From Candidatus Amulumruptor caecigallinarius (GTDB lineage: Bacteria; Bacteroidota; Bacteroidia; Bacteroidales; Muribaculaceae), in NCBI GenBank assembly GCA_023665605.1, contig JAMPDP010000001.1:535377-599376 (forward strand): DNA of 64,000 nt, written 5' to 3'. A program made the position numbers and the translations under genes. The notes under the pieces are model-generated. The model made no database searches, was not told the origin of the DNA, and saw only the letters and a list, made by a program, of their open reading frames with translations. Shown here in pieces: positions 36,015 through 44,991 of this stretch (positions are counted from its first letter, which is position 1; the number at the start of each line of letters is the position of its first letter).

Positions 36015-37088
36015 ATGAACCGATCTTTACTCACCGTAACCCTTGCCGCAGCTGCGGCCATCCTCCCGGCCATGCTCGCCGCCGAGACTTTTGACTTCTC
36101 CAAAATCACCCGGTGGACGGGCGAAGGCTCCAATCAGGCTGCCCTGATAGTGCGCTTCAACGATGCTGTCACCGGCAACGATGCCGCCGGCTCCATCGTG
36201 TGGGGCTACCGCTGGCCCGAGGGAGAGAGCCGCACTTCCGACGTAATGATCTCTGACATTGCCCGCGACTCCAAGGACCTGGTCATCCTCATCCAGTACA
36301 CCGGAGGCATGGGCTACACTCTTGACGGCATAGGCTATGCCCCTGATGTCAACAAGATGCTTGACGGCCTCTGCTTCGACTATGACGCGGCGTCCGAAGA
36401 CGGCAACATCAGCTTCGGCTACATATACCCCAACACCGGCATGGGACAGACTTCGGCCCCCGGCGCGGGCAATACCATGGACCTCTGCCAGCAGGCCATT
36501 GACCGGGCCAAAGAAACCCACGTCATCGAGCACCCCCTCAACCAGAAGACCTTCGGCTACCCGGCTTACGACTATGATCACTGGAAGCTCGACCGCGACC
36601 GCATGGATGCCTCGGTGGCATCCACTTCTCGCTGGCAGTCCGGCTGGTACTGGGGATACTGGAGCTTCTGGGTGGGAGCACATGACTTCGCCAACGACAA
36701 GCCTCAGGACATTGATGACCTCACATACTCCGGCATGGGTATGTCATCCACGGCCATCTACAACGGCCAGATCAGCGCATGGAAGTATATGTTCCTCGGC
36801 GGCAAGCCGATAGGCTCGCAGAGCGACGACGATGCCGCCGACGCGGTCACCGGGGCCTCTACCCGCTGGGGCACTCTGGCATATGAGCACTCTTACCCCT
36901 CGGTAAGTTCTGCCGCCGTAACCTCGGTGGAGGCTGATGCCGAGGCTCTGCCCGCCGACATCTACACTCTCAACGGCGTGAAGGTAGGCTCTGTCGCTGC
37001 CGCCATCCCCGTCTCATCGCTCTCCCTTGAGCCGGGCATCTACGTGGTGCGCCGTGGCACACGCGCCTCCAAGCTCCTCATCAAGTGA
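36015..37088 (+). CDS. DUF4465-like surface protein with type IX sorting tail
   Basis: A 357-residue protein with Sec signal peptide (cut near LAAET). A beta-sandwich domain contains GSIVWGYRWPEGESRTSDVM, MLDGLCFDYDA and the aromatic run SGWYWGYWSFWVGAHDF, typical of DUF4465-type proteins in my reading. The last 60 residues form a sorting domain (IYTLNGVKVG, LEPGIYVVRR, KLLIK), which predicts export by the type IX system. Trp-rich surface loops could bind a corrinoid. It lies 27 bases after the preceding gene of the B12 operon. Confidence 0.75.
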   Translation: MNRSLLTVTLAAAAAILPAMLAAETFDFSKITRWTGEGSNQAALIVRFNDAVTGNDAAGSIVWGYRWPEGESRTSDVMISDIARDSKDLVILIQYTGGMGYTLDGIGYAPDVNKMLDGLCFDYDAASEDGNISFGYIYPNTGMGQTSAPGAGNTMDLCQQAIDRAKETHVIEHPLNQKTFGYPAYDYDHWKLDRDRMDASVASTSRWQSGWYWGYWSFWVGAHDFANDKPQDIDDLTYSGMGMSSTAIYNGQISAWKYMFLGGKPIGSQSDDDAADAVTGASTRWGTLAYEHSYPSVSSAAVTSVEADAEALPADIYTLNGVKVGSVAAAIPVSSLSLEPGIYVVRRGTRASKLLIK

Positions 37089-37142
37089 AAATTTATCCGG
37101 ATAAAAACCAATCATAACACCTTCAAAAAAAGTAACAGACCC

Positions 37143-40016
37143 ATGTCAAGAAAGTCTACTCTTGCAGCCATCTGCGTTGCCGTGTCGCTTCCGGCCCTCG
37201 CCTCTGAGGTGCCCGCCGACTTCCGCAACGTCCTTGGCGAGGGTGCGGACTATGCTTCGCTCACCCTCACCTGGGGCGATGACCTCGCAATTGACAACCT
37301 CGTCAGCGCCGTGCGCTTCGATGCCGCGGACGCTACCGCCGGCAGCGTCCTCGCTGCCGCCCTCAAGGCTGACCCGCGCTTCTACGCACTGAAAGATGCC
37401 GACGGGGCCTTCGTGGCCTTCGGCTTTGACACCGACGGTGACAACTCTGCCGCCGTAACCATCGGCGAGGCCACCCCCGAGCTTGTTGACGGCGTAGCCA
37501 CCGCCGAGGCCGAGGCCGACCTCTCAGCCGCAAAGGGCTCGGCCCTCTATGACCACTGGAAGGTTAACGGCGAGGAGGGAGCCTGGAAGCTCCTCATCAA
37601 CGGCGAGGATGCAGTCCTCACCGATGCCGTGGCCGACGGCGCGCAGCTCCGCCTGGTCTACGTGGCAGCAGATGCCGCCACTCCCGCCGCTCCCGCCGAA
37701 GTGTTCTACCTGCGTCCCGCCACTCAGCGCGGTGCATGGATGATGCCCGTGGTCAACTTCAACACCGCCAACGGCAAGACGCAATACATCCCTATGATTG
37801 CCAACGTCATCAACCGCGCCGACCTCTATTCCGGTTGGATTAAAATTAAGGTTGCCGGCTTTGAGGACTCCACTTCCGGTAGCACCCTCAACGAATATTG
37901 CCAGTACCGCAACGGCTCTGAGGCTCAGAAGATGCGTGTCCGCTTCACTCCCTCCGAAGCCGGTGAGTTCACCGTGACGCCCTGTGTGCAAACCGGCGAA
38001 TGGAAAAATGAAGTATACTTCGATGCCGACGAACCCACCAAGTTCATCGTCACTGCCGCCAACCCTGTCACCGGAATACGCATGGTGGGATGGCCCGTGG
38101 AGGCCGGCGAGACAGCCAACCTCACCCGCTACGATGTGGTCAACTTCCGCGCATACGTCGTGCCGGAGGATGCCGACTTCAAGACTGTCAATTACTCCAT
38201 TGACGACCCCGATGCCGCTGAAATCTTCGCAAAGTCATCCTACGACTTCGATATGTTCATCAACCACAAGGCCGGCGACTATGTGATGACCGTAACCGTG
38301 CCCGGCACGGATATCAACGCTGTCTACCCGGTTCACGTCACTGACCGCGACCGCGACAACGTTCCCGAGAACTACACCGACGGCACTTTCTGGCTCAGCG
38401 AGGAGTGGTTCGGCCACTCCAACGGCTCCATCAACTACATCAACCCCGACGGCTCCTACATACTCCGCGCCTACGAGCAGCAGAACCCCGGTGAGTCATT
38501 CGGTGCCACATCGCAGCACGGCATCATCTTCGCCGACAAGCTCATCATCACCTCCAAGCAGCACACTGACGGCGGCGACTCACGCACCGGCGGCGGTCGT
38601 CTGGTGGTGGCTGACGCCAAGACCCTCAAGAAGCTCGCCTCTTTCAACTATCTCGGCGAGACCGAGAAGGTGACCGCCGACGGACGTGCCGTGGTGGGTG
38701 TCAACGCTCACAAGGCTTACGTTGGTTCATCAACCATCGGCGTGCTTGACCTCGACAACCTCACATACAACCCCACCGGCGTGAAGGGCCTCCCCACAGG
38801 CGGCTCCTCCTACTCCGGCCAGTACGGCGACATGGTATCGGATGGCCGCTACGTCTACGCCATCCGCCAGAGCACCGGCGTGATCATCATTGACGGTGAC
38901 ACTGATGAGGTGGTGAAGACCATCGCCAACACCAACATCCAGGGTATCACACGCACATATGACGGTCGCGTCTGGTTCGTGGACTATGGCCGCGTGGATG
39001 GCTCTTACAAGTCTTGCATCTACTCCATCGACCCCGAGACTCTGGAGATTGCCGACACATTCCAGCTCCCCTCCAACGTGTCCTGCTCCTGGGGTGCATG
39101 GCGCTCCACAAAGTTTGTTGGCGCAAAGCGCTCCAACAAGCTCATCTGGAACAACAACTATGTGTGGGACCTCGACAAGGACGACTCTCCCGCCAACGTG
39201 CAGCCCGTCCTTCTCTCATCCGACTCCCGCTGGCCCTCTACCGAGGAAGCTACCGGTCGCGCAACCAAGCAGAGCGTCTATGGCTCCATTGCCTTCGATG
39301 ACCGCTCCAATGAGATTCTCTGGTCAGGCTCCGCAGGATTCGGCACCAACGGCCGCTTCACCTGGTACAACTTCACCAACATTGAGACCGGTGATACCCG
39401 CTCCATGCGCATCCTCCCGGACTACTATTTCTTCCCCGCCATCCCCATCATCCCGCAGAAGTACCGCCCCTCCCTCATCAACCCAGACTTCAACGTCTCC
39501 GTTTCGTTACTTGATGACGAACCCACTGTGATTGACCTCACCAAGGTGGTGGATGACCTCGACAACTCGCCCATGCACATACAATACTCGCTCGTGAGCG
39601 AGCCTGCAGCCATGGCTGAGGACGCTGACAACACTCCCGCCACTCCCGTGGCCGTGGCCCTGGAGGGCTCCAAGCTCACCATCACCCCGCTCAAGGAGGG
39701 CGACACCTCCGTGAAGCTCACCGCAGAGAGCAACGGCAAGGAGGAACTCATCACCATCCCCGTCAAGGTGTCACAGGAGCCTGCCGCAATCGCGCAGGTG
39801 GAGATGGACGGCAAGCGCTTTGACTACTCCGACGGTATCCTCACCCTCAGCGGCTACCGTGATGTCAACGTGGCTCTCTATGACCTCAACGGTCGCATGG
39901 TCAAGGCTTTCCGCCCCGACTCTGACTTCTTCACCACGGACCTCTCCACTCTCCCCGCGGGTGTCTACGGCCTCAACGCCGCCTCCGGCCACCGCTTCAA
40001 GATTATGATACATTGA
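37143..40016 (+). CDS. 957-residue BtuG-related propeller protein with transcobalamin-like N-terminal domain and type IX tail
   Basis: Signal peptide to about residue 20. Residues about 30-180 resemble the DUF4430/transcobalamin-like C-terminal fold (SVLAAALKADPRFY, then GAWKLLINGEDAVL and DGAQLRLVYV). An Ig-like part follows (200-390). A DUF5074-type propeller begins at about 420 (EEWFGHSNGSINYINPDG) and runs to about 790. A further Ig-like domain and a C-terminal sorting domain (VALYDLNGRMVKAF, LPAGVYGL) complete it. The propeller is clearly related to that of the next gene. A role in capturing or presenting cobalamin at the surface is inferred from the riboswitch operon. The domain identity at the N-terminus is by eye. 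Confidence 0.75.
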   Translation: MSRKSTLAAICVAVSLPALASEVPADFRNVLGEGADYASLTLTWGDDLAIDNLVSAVRFDAADATAGSVLAAALKADPRFYALKDADGAFVAFGFDTDGDNSAAVTIGEATPELVDGVATAEAEADLSAAKGSALYDHWKVNGEEGAWKLLINGEDAVLTDAVADGAQLRLVYVAADAATPAAPAEVFYLRPATQRGAWMMPVVNFNTANGKTQYIPMIANVINRADLYSGWIKIKVAGFEDSTSGSTLNEYCQYRNGSEAQKMRVRFTPSEAGEFTVTPCVQTGEWKNEVYFDADEPTKFIVTAANPVTGIRMVGWPVEAGETANLTRYDVVNFRAYVVPEDADFKTVNYSIDDPDAAEIFAKSSYDFDMFINHKAGDYVMTVTVPGTDINAVYPVHVTDRDRDNVPENYTDGTFWLSEEWFGHSNGSINYINPDGSYILRAYEQQNPGESFGATSQHGIIFADKLIITSKQHTDGGDSRTGGGRLVVADAKTLKKLASFNYLGETEKVTADGRAVVGVNAHKAYVGSSTIGVLDLDNLTYNPTGVKGLPTGGSSYSGQYGDMVSDGRYVYAIRQSTGVIIIDGDTDEVVKTIANTNIQGITRTYDGRVWFVDYGRVDGSYKSCIYSIDPETLEIADTFQLPSNVSCSWGAWRSTKFVGAKRSNKLIWNNNYVWDLDKDDSPANVQPVLLSSDSRWPSTEEATGRATKQSVYGSIAFDDRSNEILWSGSAGFGTNGRFTWYNFTNIETGDTRSMRILPDYYFFPAIPIIPQKYRPSLINPDFNVSVSLLDDEPTVIDLTKVVDDLDNSPMHIQYSLVSEPAAMAEDADNTPATPVAVALEGSKLTITPLKEGDTSVKLTAESNGKEELITIPVKVSQEPAAIAQVEMDGKRFDYSDGILTLSGYRDVNVALYDLNGRMVKAFRPDSDFFTTDLSTLPAGVYGLNAASGHRFKIMIH

Positions 40017-40026
40017 TCTCTGCAAG

Positions 40027-41487
40027 GTGAAACTTAAATATCTCCTGTTTCTCATCACGGCAGGGGTGGCTCAGGCCACCCTTGCCGCTGATGTTGATTG
40101 CTCCACGGGCGTGCTCGTGGTCAATGAGGATTGGTACGGTCACCAAAACTCCAGCGTCAACCATCTCTCGCCCGACGCCGCCGACGGCGAGTACTGGGCG
40201 TATCGTGTGGTGCAGGCAGCCAACCCGGGTCACACTCTCGGATGCACCAACCAGTTCGGTGCCGTGTGGGGCGACAAGGTTTATTTCGTGGCCAAGCAGG
40301 CCAAGGACCCGGGCGATGCCGTGACAGGCGGACGACTCACGGTCTGCGACCTCGCTTCCATGAAGATTGTTGCCCAGCTCGAAAACATCGACCCATCGGG
40401 AGCCACCGCTGACGGTCGCGCCTTTGTGGGGGTTTCGGCTACCAAGGGGTACGTGTCGACATCCAACGGTGTATGGGTGCTCGACCTCACTACCAATACC
40501 GTCACCGGTCAGGTGTCAGGCACCGAAAACCCCAATGGCTCCGGCTCCGGTTCGGCTACCGACGCGGGCGGCTCGCTCTACCACGGCCAGTGCGGCATCA
40601 TGGTGACGGCGGCCGGACGTGTCTTTGTGGCCCATCAGTCAAAGGGGCTGTTAGTCGTTGACCCGGCCACGGATGCCGTGACCCACACGCTCCCCATGGA
40701 TGACCTCGCCGGGGTCGCCGGGGCCGGCATCGGCTCGATAGTCATGGCCCGTGACGGCAACCTCTGGCTCTCGGTGGCAAAGGACATCAGCGGTCAGGGC
40801 ACGGCCCTCAATATGCTCGTCAAGCTCAACCCCGCCACTCTCGCACACGAGGCTGTCATCCTCGACTCAGACATCTACGGTCCCTCTAACTCATGGTATG
40901 CCTGGACTCCTGACACCTTCTGCGCATCCACCCTCCGCAACGCGCTCTACTGGACAGGCGGACAGTCGTCATGGTTCGTGGGCGCTAACGTCTACCGTCT
41001 TGACCTCGACACGATGGTCACCACCCGCATCATCGACTTCTCCACACTCGCCGGCAACTGGAAGGTGTATGGCGCATCCCTGCGCGTCGACCCTCTCACC
41101 GATGAGCTGTATATGTCGCTCTTCCACAACTTCCAGGACAACACCTACCTCACGCGACGCACCGACTACATGGGCAACATCATCAAGGATTACTCCATGG
41201 TGCGCAACTACTGGTTCCCCTCGCTCTTCCTCTTCCCGGAGGCCTCGCTCGCCGGCATGGATGATGTCGCTGCCGATGTCACTGCCGCTCCGGCTATCTC
41301 GCTGCGTGACGGCTCGCTCTCTGTCACTGGTCTTGCAGGTAGGGAGCTTTGCATATATACCCTCACCGGGGCACGGGTACTGACCACCGAGATGACAGCG
41401 ACTGATGCAAGCATTGATGTCAGTCACCTCCCTTCCGGCATCTACATCGCTCGCGCCGGCAGCTCCGCTCTCCGCTTCGCTCTATAA
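40027..41487 (+). CDS. DUF5074-type beta-propeller protein with type IX sorting tail
   Basis: A 486-residue protein. The GTG start gives a good signal peptide (LLFLITAGVAQATLAA). The propeller starts at NEDWYGHQNSSVNHLSP and has blade patterns ATADGRAFVGVSATKGYV and VMARDGNLWLSVA. The C-terminal sorting domain contains IYTLTGARVLTTE and LPSGIYIARAG. It shares the E-[DE]-W-[YF]-G-H-x-N-x-S start and blade order with the longer protein just upstream, so the two are paralogues. It starts 10 bases after the upstream stop. Likely cobalamin-binding by context. Confidence 0.8.
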   Translation: MKLKYLLFLITAGVAQATLAADVDCSTGVLVVNEDWYGHQNSSVNHLSPDAADGEYWAYRVVQAANPGHTLGCTNQFGAVWGDKVYFVAKQAKDPGDAVTGGRLTVCDLASMKIVAQLENIDPSGATADGRAFVGVSATKGYVSTSNGVWVLDLTTNTVTGQVSGTENPNGSGSGSATDAGGSLYHGQCGIMVTAAGRVFVAHQSKGLLVVDPATDAVTHTLPMDDLAGVAGAGIGSIVMARDGNLWLSVAKDISGQGTALNMLVKLNPATLAHEAVILDSDIYGPSNSWYAWTPDTFCASTLRNALYWTGGQSSWFVGANVYRLDLDTMVTTRIIDFSTLAGNWKVYGASLRVDPLTDELYMSLFHNFQDNTYLTRRTDYMGNIIKDYSMVRNYWFPSLFLFPEASLAGMDDVAADVTAAPAISLRDGSLSVTGLAGRELCIYTLTGARVLTTEMTATDASIDVSHLPSGIYIARAGSSALRFAL

Positions 41488-41504
41488 TCACTACCTTTGC
41501 CCTC

Positions 41505-43547
41505 ATGAAACGCCACGGCACGGCTCTCGCCGCTTTCACTATATTCATCACCGCCACCGCTGCCGAGCCGGCACCACCCAAGTTCATGCCGGCTCCGGGA
41601 AGCGACCTGCTCCATGCCGACACTTCGGCTGACACGCTCTCGCTGCCGCAGGTGCAGGTCACGGCGCGCCGCACGGATGATGTAATCCCCGTGCAGGTGC
41701 TCAGCGGCGAGGAGCTCGAGAGGCTCAACTCGCAGTCGGTGGCCGACGCGCTACGCTACTTCTCGGGCGTGCAGGTGAAGGACTACGGCGGCGTGGGCGG
41801 CATCAAGACGGTCAACATCCGTTCCATGGGCACGAACCACACCGGCGTGGTGTATGACGGCGTGGAGCTCGGCAACGCCCAGAACGGACAGATTGACCTC
41901 GGCCAGTTCTCGCTGGACAACATGGAGGCCATCTCGCTCTACAACGGACAGAAGAGCGAAATACTCCAGCCGGCACGCGACTTCGGCACGGCCGCCACCG
42001 TGTATCTGCGCACGCGCACTCCCCGCTTTGCCGAGGGGGAGACATACCACGCACGCGCCAACCTGCGCTTCGGCTCCTTTGACCTGCTCAACCCCTCGGC
42101 CCTGGTGGAGGTGCGTCTGAGCCGAACGGTCAATGCCTCGCTTTCGGCGGAGTGGCTCAACTCGAGCGGCAAGTACAAGTTCCGCTACCGCCGCGTTACC
42201 CCCGCCGGCGAGCTGGCCTACGACACAACGGCGGTACGCCAAAACGGCGACATCAACGCCACGCGCATCGAGCTGAACCTCAACGGCTACATCAACATGG
42301 GCAAGTGGCAGTTCAAGGCCTACAACTACAACTCGGAGCGCGGCGTCCCCGGGGCCATCGTCAACAATGTGTGGCGACGCGGCGAGCGTGTATGGGACAC
42401 CAACTCCTTCGTTCAGGGGATGTTCACCAAGACCATCGGCGACTTCACCACTCTGGCCAACGCCAAGTATGCCTTCTACCGCACGCACTACGTCAACAAT
42501 GACGACAAGCAGGTGAAGATCGACAATCTCTACCGCCAGCGCGAACTCTACCTCTCTACCGCCAACGAATACACCATACGCCCCTGGTGGCACGTCTCGG
42601 CAAGCTATGACTTCCAGTGGAACACACTCGACGCCGATATGTATGACTTCGCACGTCCCACGCGCTTCTCCAACTACCTGTCGGCGGCGACTTCAATTGA
42701 CTGGAAGCGGCTCCGCGTCCAGGCCTCGGGCATGATGACCTGGATTCACGATGACGTGGAGGGGCGCGAGAACCCCGACGACAAGTCGGTGTTCACACCC
42801 GCCATCTACGCCTCGTTCTTCCCGCTGCGCACTCGCGACTTCTCCATACGCGCGTTCACCAAACGCTCGTTCCGTATGCCCACGTTCAACGACCTCTACT
42901 ATGCCGACATGGGCAACGCGCAGCTCTCACCGGAGCGGGTGACGCAATATAACGTGGGCCTCCTCTATGACTCGTCGCGCTCCGGCTCCTTCGTCTCGGC
43001 CATACGCGCGGGCGCGGACGTATATTATAATAAGGTGAAGGACAAAATCGTGGCCTATCCCAAGGGGCAGCAGTTCCGCTGGACCATGCTCAACCTCGGC
43101 CGTGTAGACATCCGCGGCATTGATGTCAACGCCCTCATCACTCTCTCGCCGCGCCGCGACCTTGACGTGACCTTCCGAGCCCAGTACACCTTCCAGCGCG
43201 CCATAGACGTCACCGACCCCGCCGACAACTATTACCGCGACCAGATACCCTACATCCCCCGCAACTCCGGTTCGGCGGTGGTCAACGCACAGTGGCGTGC
43301 CTTCGGCCTCAACTACTCCTTCATCTACGTTGGCGAGCGTTACAACCAGCAGGAGAACATCATCTACAACTACACCCAGCCCTGGTACACCTCCGACATT
43401 TCCCTCTCCTACGACCTGCACATCAACGCCGTGAAGCTCCGCGCCCTCCTCGAGGTCAACAACCTCCTCAGCCAGGACTACGACGTGATCCTCAACTATC
43501 CCATGCCCAAGCGCAACTTCCGCGTGACCCTCTCCGCCGAAATCTAA
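41505..43547 (+). CDS. btuB: TonB-dependent cobalamin receptor, BtuB-like
   Basis: A 680-residue outer-membrane receptor. A signal peptide and a Pro/Ala-rich N-terminus precede a TonB-box-like LPQVQVTARRTDD. The plug (residues about 60-180) holds ALRYFSGVQVKDYGGVGGIK and VNIRSMGTNHTGVVYDGVEL. A 22-strand barrel ends in TLSAEI. BtuB proteins import cobalamin with TonB energy. The cobalamin riboswitch and BtuG-like genes upstream make this the substrate of choice. It is the last gene of the operon, 17 bases after the propeller gene, whereas the order in many Bacteroides loci is different. Confidence 0.9.
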   Translation: MKRHGTALAAFTIFITATAAEPAPPKFMPAPGSDLLHADTSADTLSLPQVQVTARRTDDVIPVQVLSGEELERLNSQSVADALRYFSGVQVKDYGGVGGIKTVNIRSMGTNHTGVVYDGVELGNAQNGQIDLGQFSLDNMEAISLYNGQKSEILQPARDFGTAATVYLRTRTPRFAEGETYHARANLRFGSFDLLNPSALVEVRLSRTVNASLSAEWLNSSGKYKFRYRRVTPAGELAYDTTAVRQNGDINATRIELNLNGYINMGKWQFKAYNYNSERGVPGAIVNNVWRRGERVWDTNSFVQGMFTKTIGDFTTLANAKYAFYRTHYVNNDDKQVKIDNLYRQRELYLSTANEYTIRPWWHVSASYDFQWNTLDADMYDFARPTRFSNYLSAATSIDWKRLRVQASGMMTWIHDDVEGRENPDDKSVFTPAIYASFFPLRTRDFSIRAFTKRSFRMPTFNDLYYADMGNAQLSPERVTQYNVGLLYDSSRSGSFVSAIRAGADVYYNKVKDKIVAYPKGQQFRWTMLNLGRVDIRGIDVNALITLSPRRDLDVTFRAQYTFQRAIDVTDPADNYYRDQIPYIPRNSGSAVVNAQWRAFGLNYSFIYVGERYNQQENIIYNYTQPWYTSDISLSYDLHINAVKLRALLEVNNLLSQDYDVILNYPMPKRNFRVTLSAEI

Positions 43548-43576
43548 TCCCCCACCCATTTTTTTTGACCGGCGGC

Positions 43577-43795
43577 GCAGTTGCAGAACTTTCTAAGGAG
43601 GAAGGTGTATCAAAAGTAATTGAGGGTGTAGAAAAACGCTCCTAAGGAGCGTCCGCAGGACGCTGATTTACCGTAGCCCCGGAAGCCGAAGCGACAGCGT
43701 AGGCATCCGGGGTCATTGTCATCACGGCCAATGGCGTCTGGAGGATGCCGATTTACAACATCACATCGGCCATCATTAGGTTCTGCACCACCCTC
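43577..43795. repeat. miniature inverted-repeat element, copy A (with insertion)
   Basis: Near-copy of the element at 49858-50024. Matching parts include GGAGCGTCCGCAGGACGCTG, the CCCCGGA...TCCGGGG stem, the second GCGTCTGGAGGA segment, and a degenerate right end (43778-43792). The left end is TTGCAGAACTTT. An extra 49 bases are flanked by CTAAGGAG on both sides (43593-43600 and 43642-43649). It lies between btuB and a glycosyltransferase gene and has no coding potential. Confidence 0.8.
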
Positions 43796-43821
43796 GTCCC
43801 CTCTAATTCGCGGGATTTTCG

Positions 43822-43829
43822 TAACTTTG
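43822..43829 (+). promoter_or_regulatory. -7 promoter box of the GT2 gene
   Basis: TTTTCG followed by TAACTTTG, 24 bases before the ATG at 43854. The same TTCGTAACTTTGC word precedes purM, showing the local consensus. Confidence 0.6.
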
Positions 43830-43853
43830 CGCCCACCAAAACGCCCGCCAGTC

Positions 43854-44888
43854 ATGTCACATACCCCCGAAGCACCACTCGTGTCGGTGGTCATCCCCAA
43901 CTATAACTACCTCCGCTTCCTCCCGCAGCGCATCAACTCGGTGCTTGACCAGACTTTCACTGACTTCGAGCTCATCCTCCTCGATGACAAGTCCACCGAC
44001 GGCTCTGCGGAGTACCTCCGCACCTTCGAAGGGCACCCCAAGGTGAGCCGCGTCATCATCAACACCGACAACTCCGGCAGCCCCTTCAAGCAGTGGGCCA
44101 AGGGGATAGAGGCAGCCCGAGGCCGCTACGTGTGGATTGCCGAGGCCGACGACTTGGCCGCCCCGGACTTCCTCGCCCGCACCGTAGGACTGATGGAGGC
44201 TCACCCCGACATGACTCTCGCCATGACCATGAGCGAGCTGATAGATGCCGACGGGCATCCCGGGTGCCGCGAATACTTCGAGGAGTTTGACCCCGACGGA
44301 GCCTCGGAGGTGTATGACGGCAAGCAGTTCGTGGCATCAACCATGTTTCACTCCAACACTTGCTACAACGCCTCCATGGTGCTGTTCCGCCGCGACGCAT
44401 GGCTCGCACTCCCCGACAAGGAGTTCCTCAATATGCGCTACTGCGGCGACTGGCGCATGTGGGCGCAGCTCATGCTCATGGGCTCGGTAGGACTCGTGCG
44501 CGAACGCCTCAACTCATTCCGCTTCCACGGCAACAGCGTCACCGACGAGGGTGCCTCCAACGCCCGCGGCAACCTCGAAGCCCGCTTCGTGCAGCTCTAC
44601 CTCGCATCCTACCCCGGGCTCTTCTCGCGAGACGAGTGGCGCATGACCCGCTACCGCATGTGGCGCGACTGGCGCCGCCAGCAGCGACGTCCCTCACCCC
44701 GCACTGCCTACACCGCCTCGTTCACCCCGCAGATGTTTGAGATCTACTCCATGCATGGCCGGCTACGCTGGACAGGCCTCTGGATATACTCCCACTTCCT
44801 CCGCTGGGGCCGCTCCACCCTCGGCATCAGCCAATCCTGGCCCACACCTCTCCGCACTTACCCCGCAGCCCGGGCCCCGCGCGCCTGA
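43854..44888 (+). CDS. GT2-family glycosyltransferase
   Basis: A 344-residue GT-A enzyme starting PLVSVVIPNYNYLRFLPQRI. The acidic motifs DDKSTDGS and the metal-binding EADDLA are near residues 40 and 95. The C-terminal part has an Arg/Trp-rich helical region but no membrane segment. It probably adds sugars to a surface polysaccharide or glycoprotein. It stands alone between btuB and purM. The ATG is chosen because the open frame upstream crosses the promoter and the repeat element. Confidence 0.88.
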   Translation: MSHTPEAPLVSVVIPNYNYLRFLPQRINSVLDQTFTDFELILLDDKSTDGSAEYLRTFEGHPKVSRVIINTDNSGSPFKQWAKGIEAARGRYVWIAEADDLAAPDFLARTVGLMEAHPDMTLAMTMSELIDADGHPGCREYFEEFDPDGASEVYDGKQFVASTMFHSNTCYNASMVLFRRDAWLALPDKEFLNMRYCGDWRMWAQLMLMGSVGLVRERLNSFRFHGNSVTDEGASNARGNLEARFVQLYLASYPGLFSRDEWRMTRYRMWRDWRRQQRRPSPRTAYTASFTPQMFEIYSMHGRLRWTGLWIYSHFLRWGRSTLGISQSWPTPLRTYPAARAPRA

Positions 44889-44947
44889 GCAGTACTCCCG
44901 TCCCCGCGCAACAGACGGGGCCGCCCCCGTCATTCACGGGAATTTCG

Positions 44948-44955
44948 TAACTTTG
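44948..44955 (+). promoter_or_regulatory. -7 promoter box of purM
   Basis: TTTCG followed by TAACTTTG, 36 bases before the purM ATG. Confidence 0.6.
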
Positions 44956-44991
44956 CCCCCAATCCAAAAACCAACCATCCACTCACTCACT

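Noticed and set aside
44737-44991. 85-codon extension of purM
   Set aside because: It overlaps the glycosyltransferase gene and contains a promoter; family members start at the later Met.
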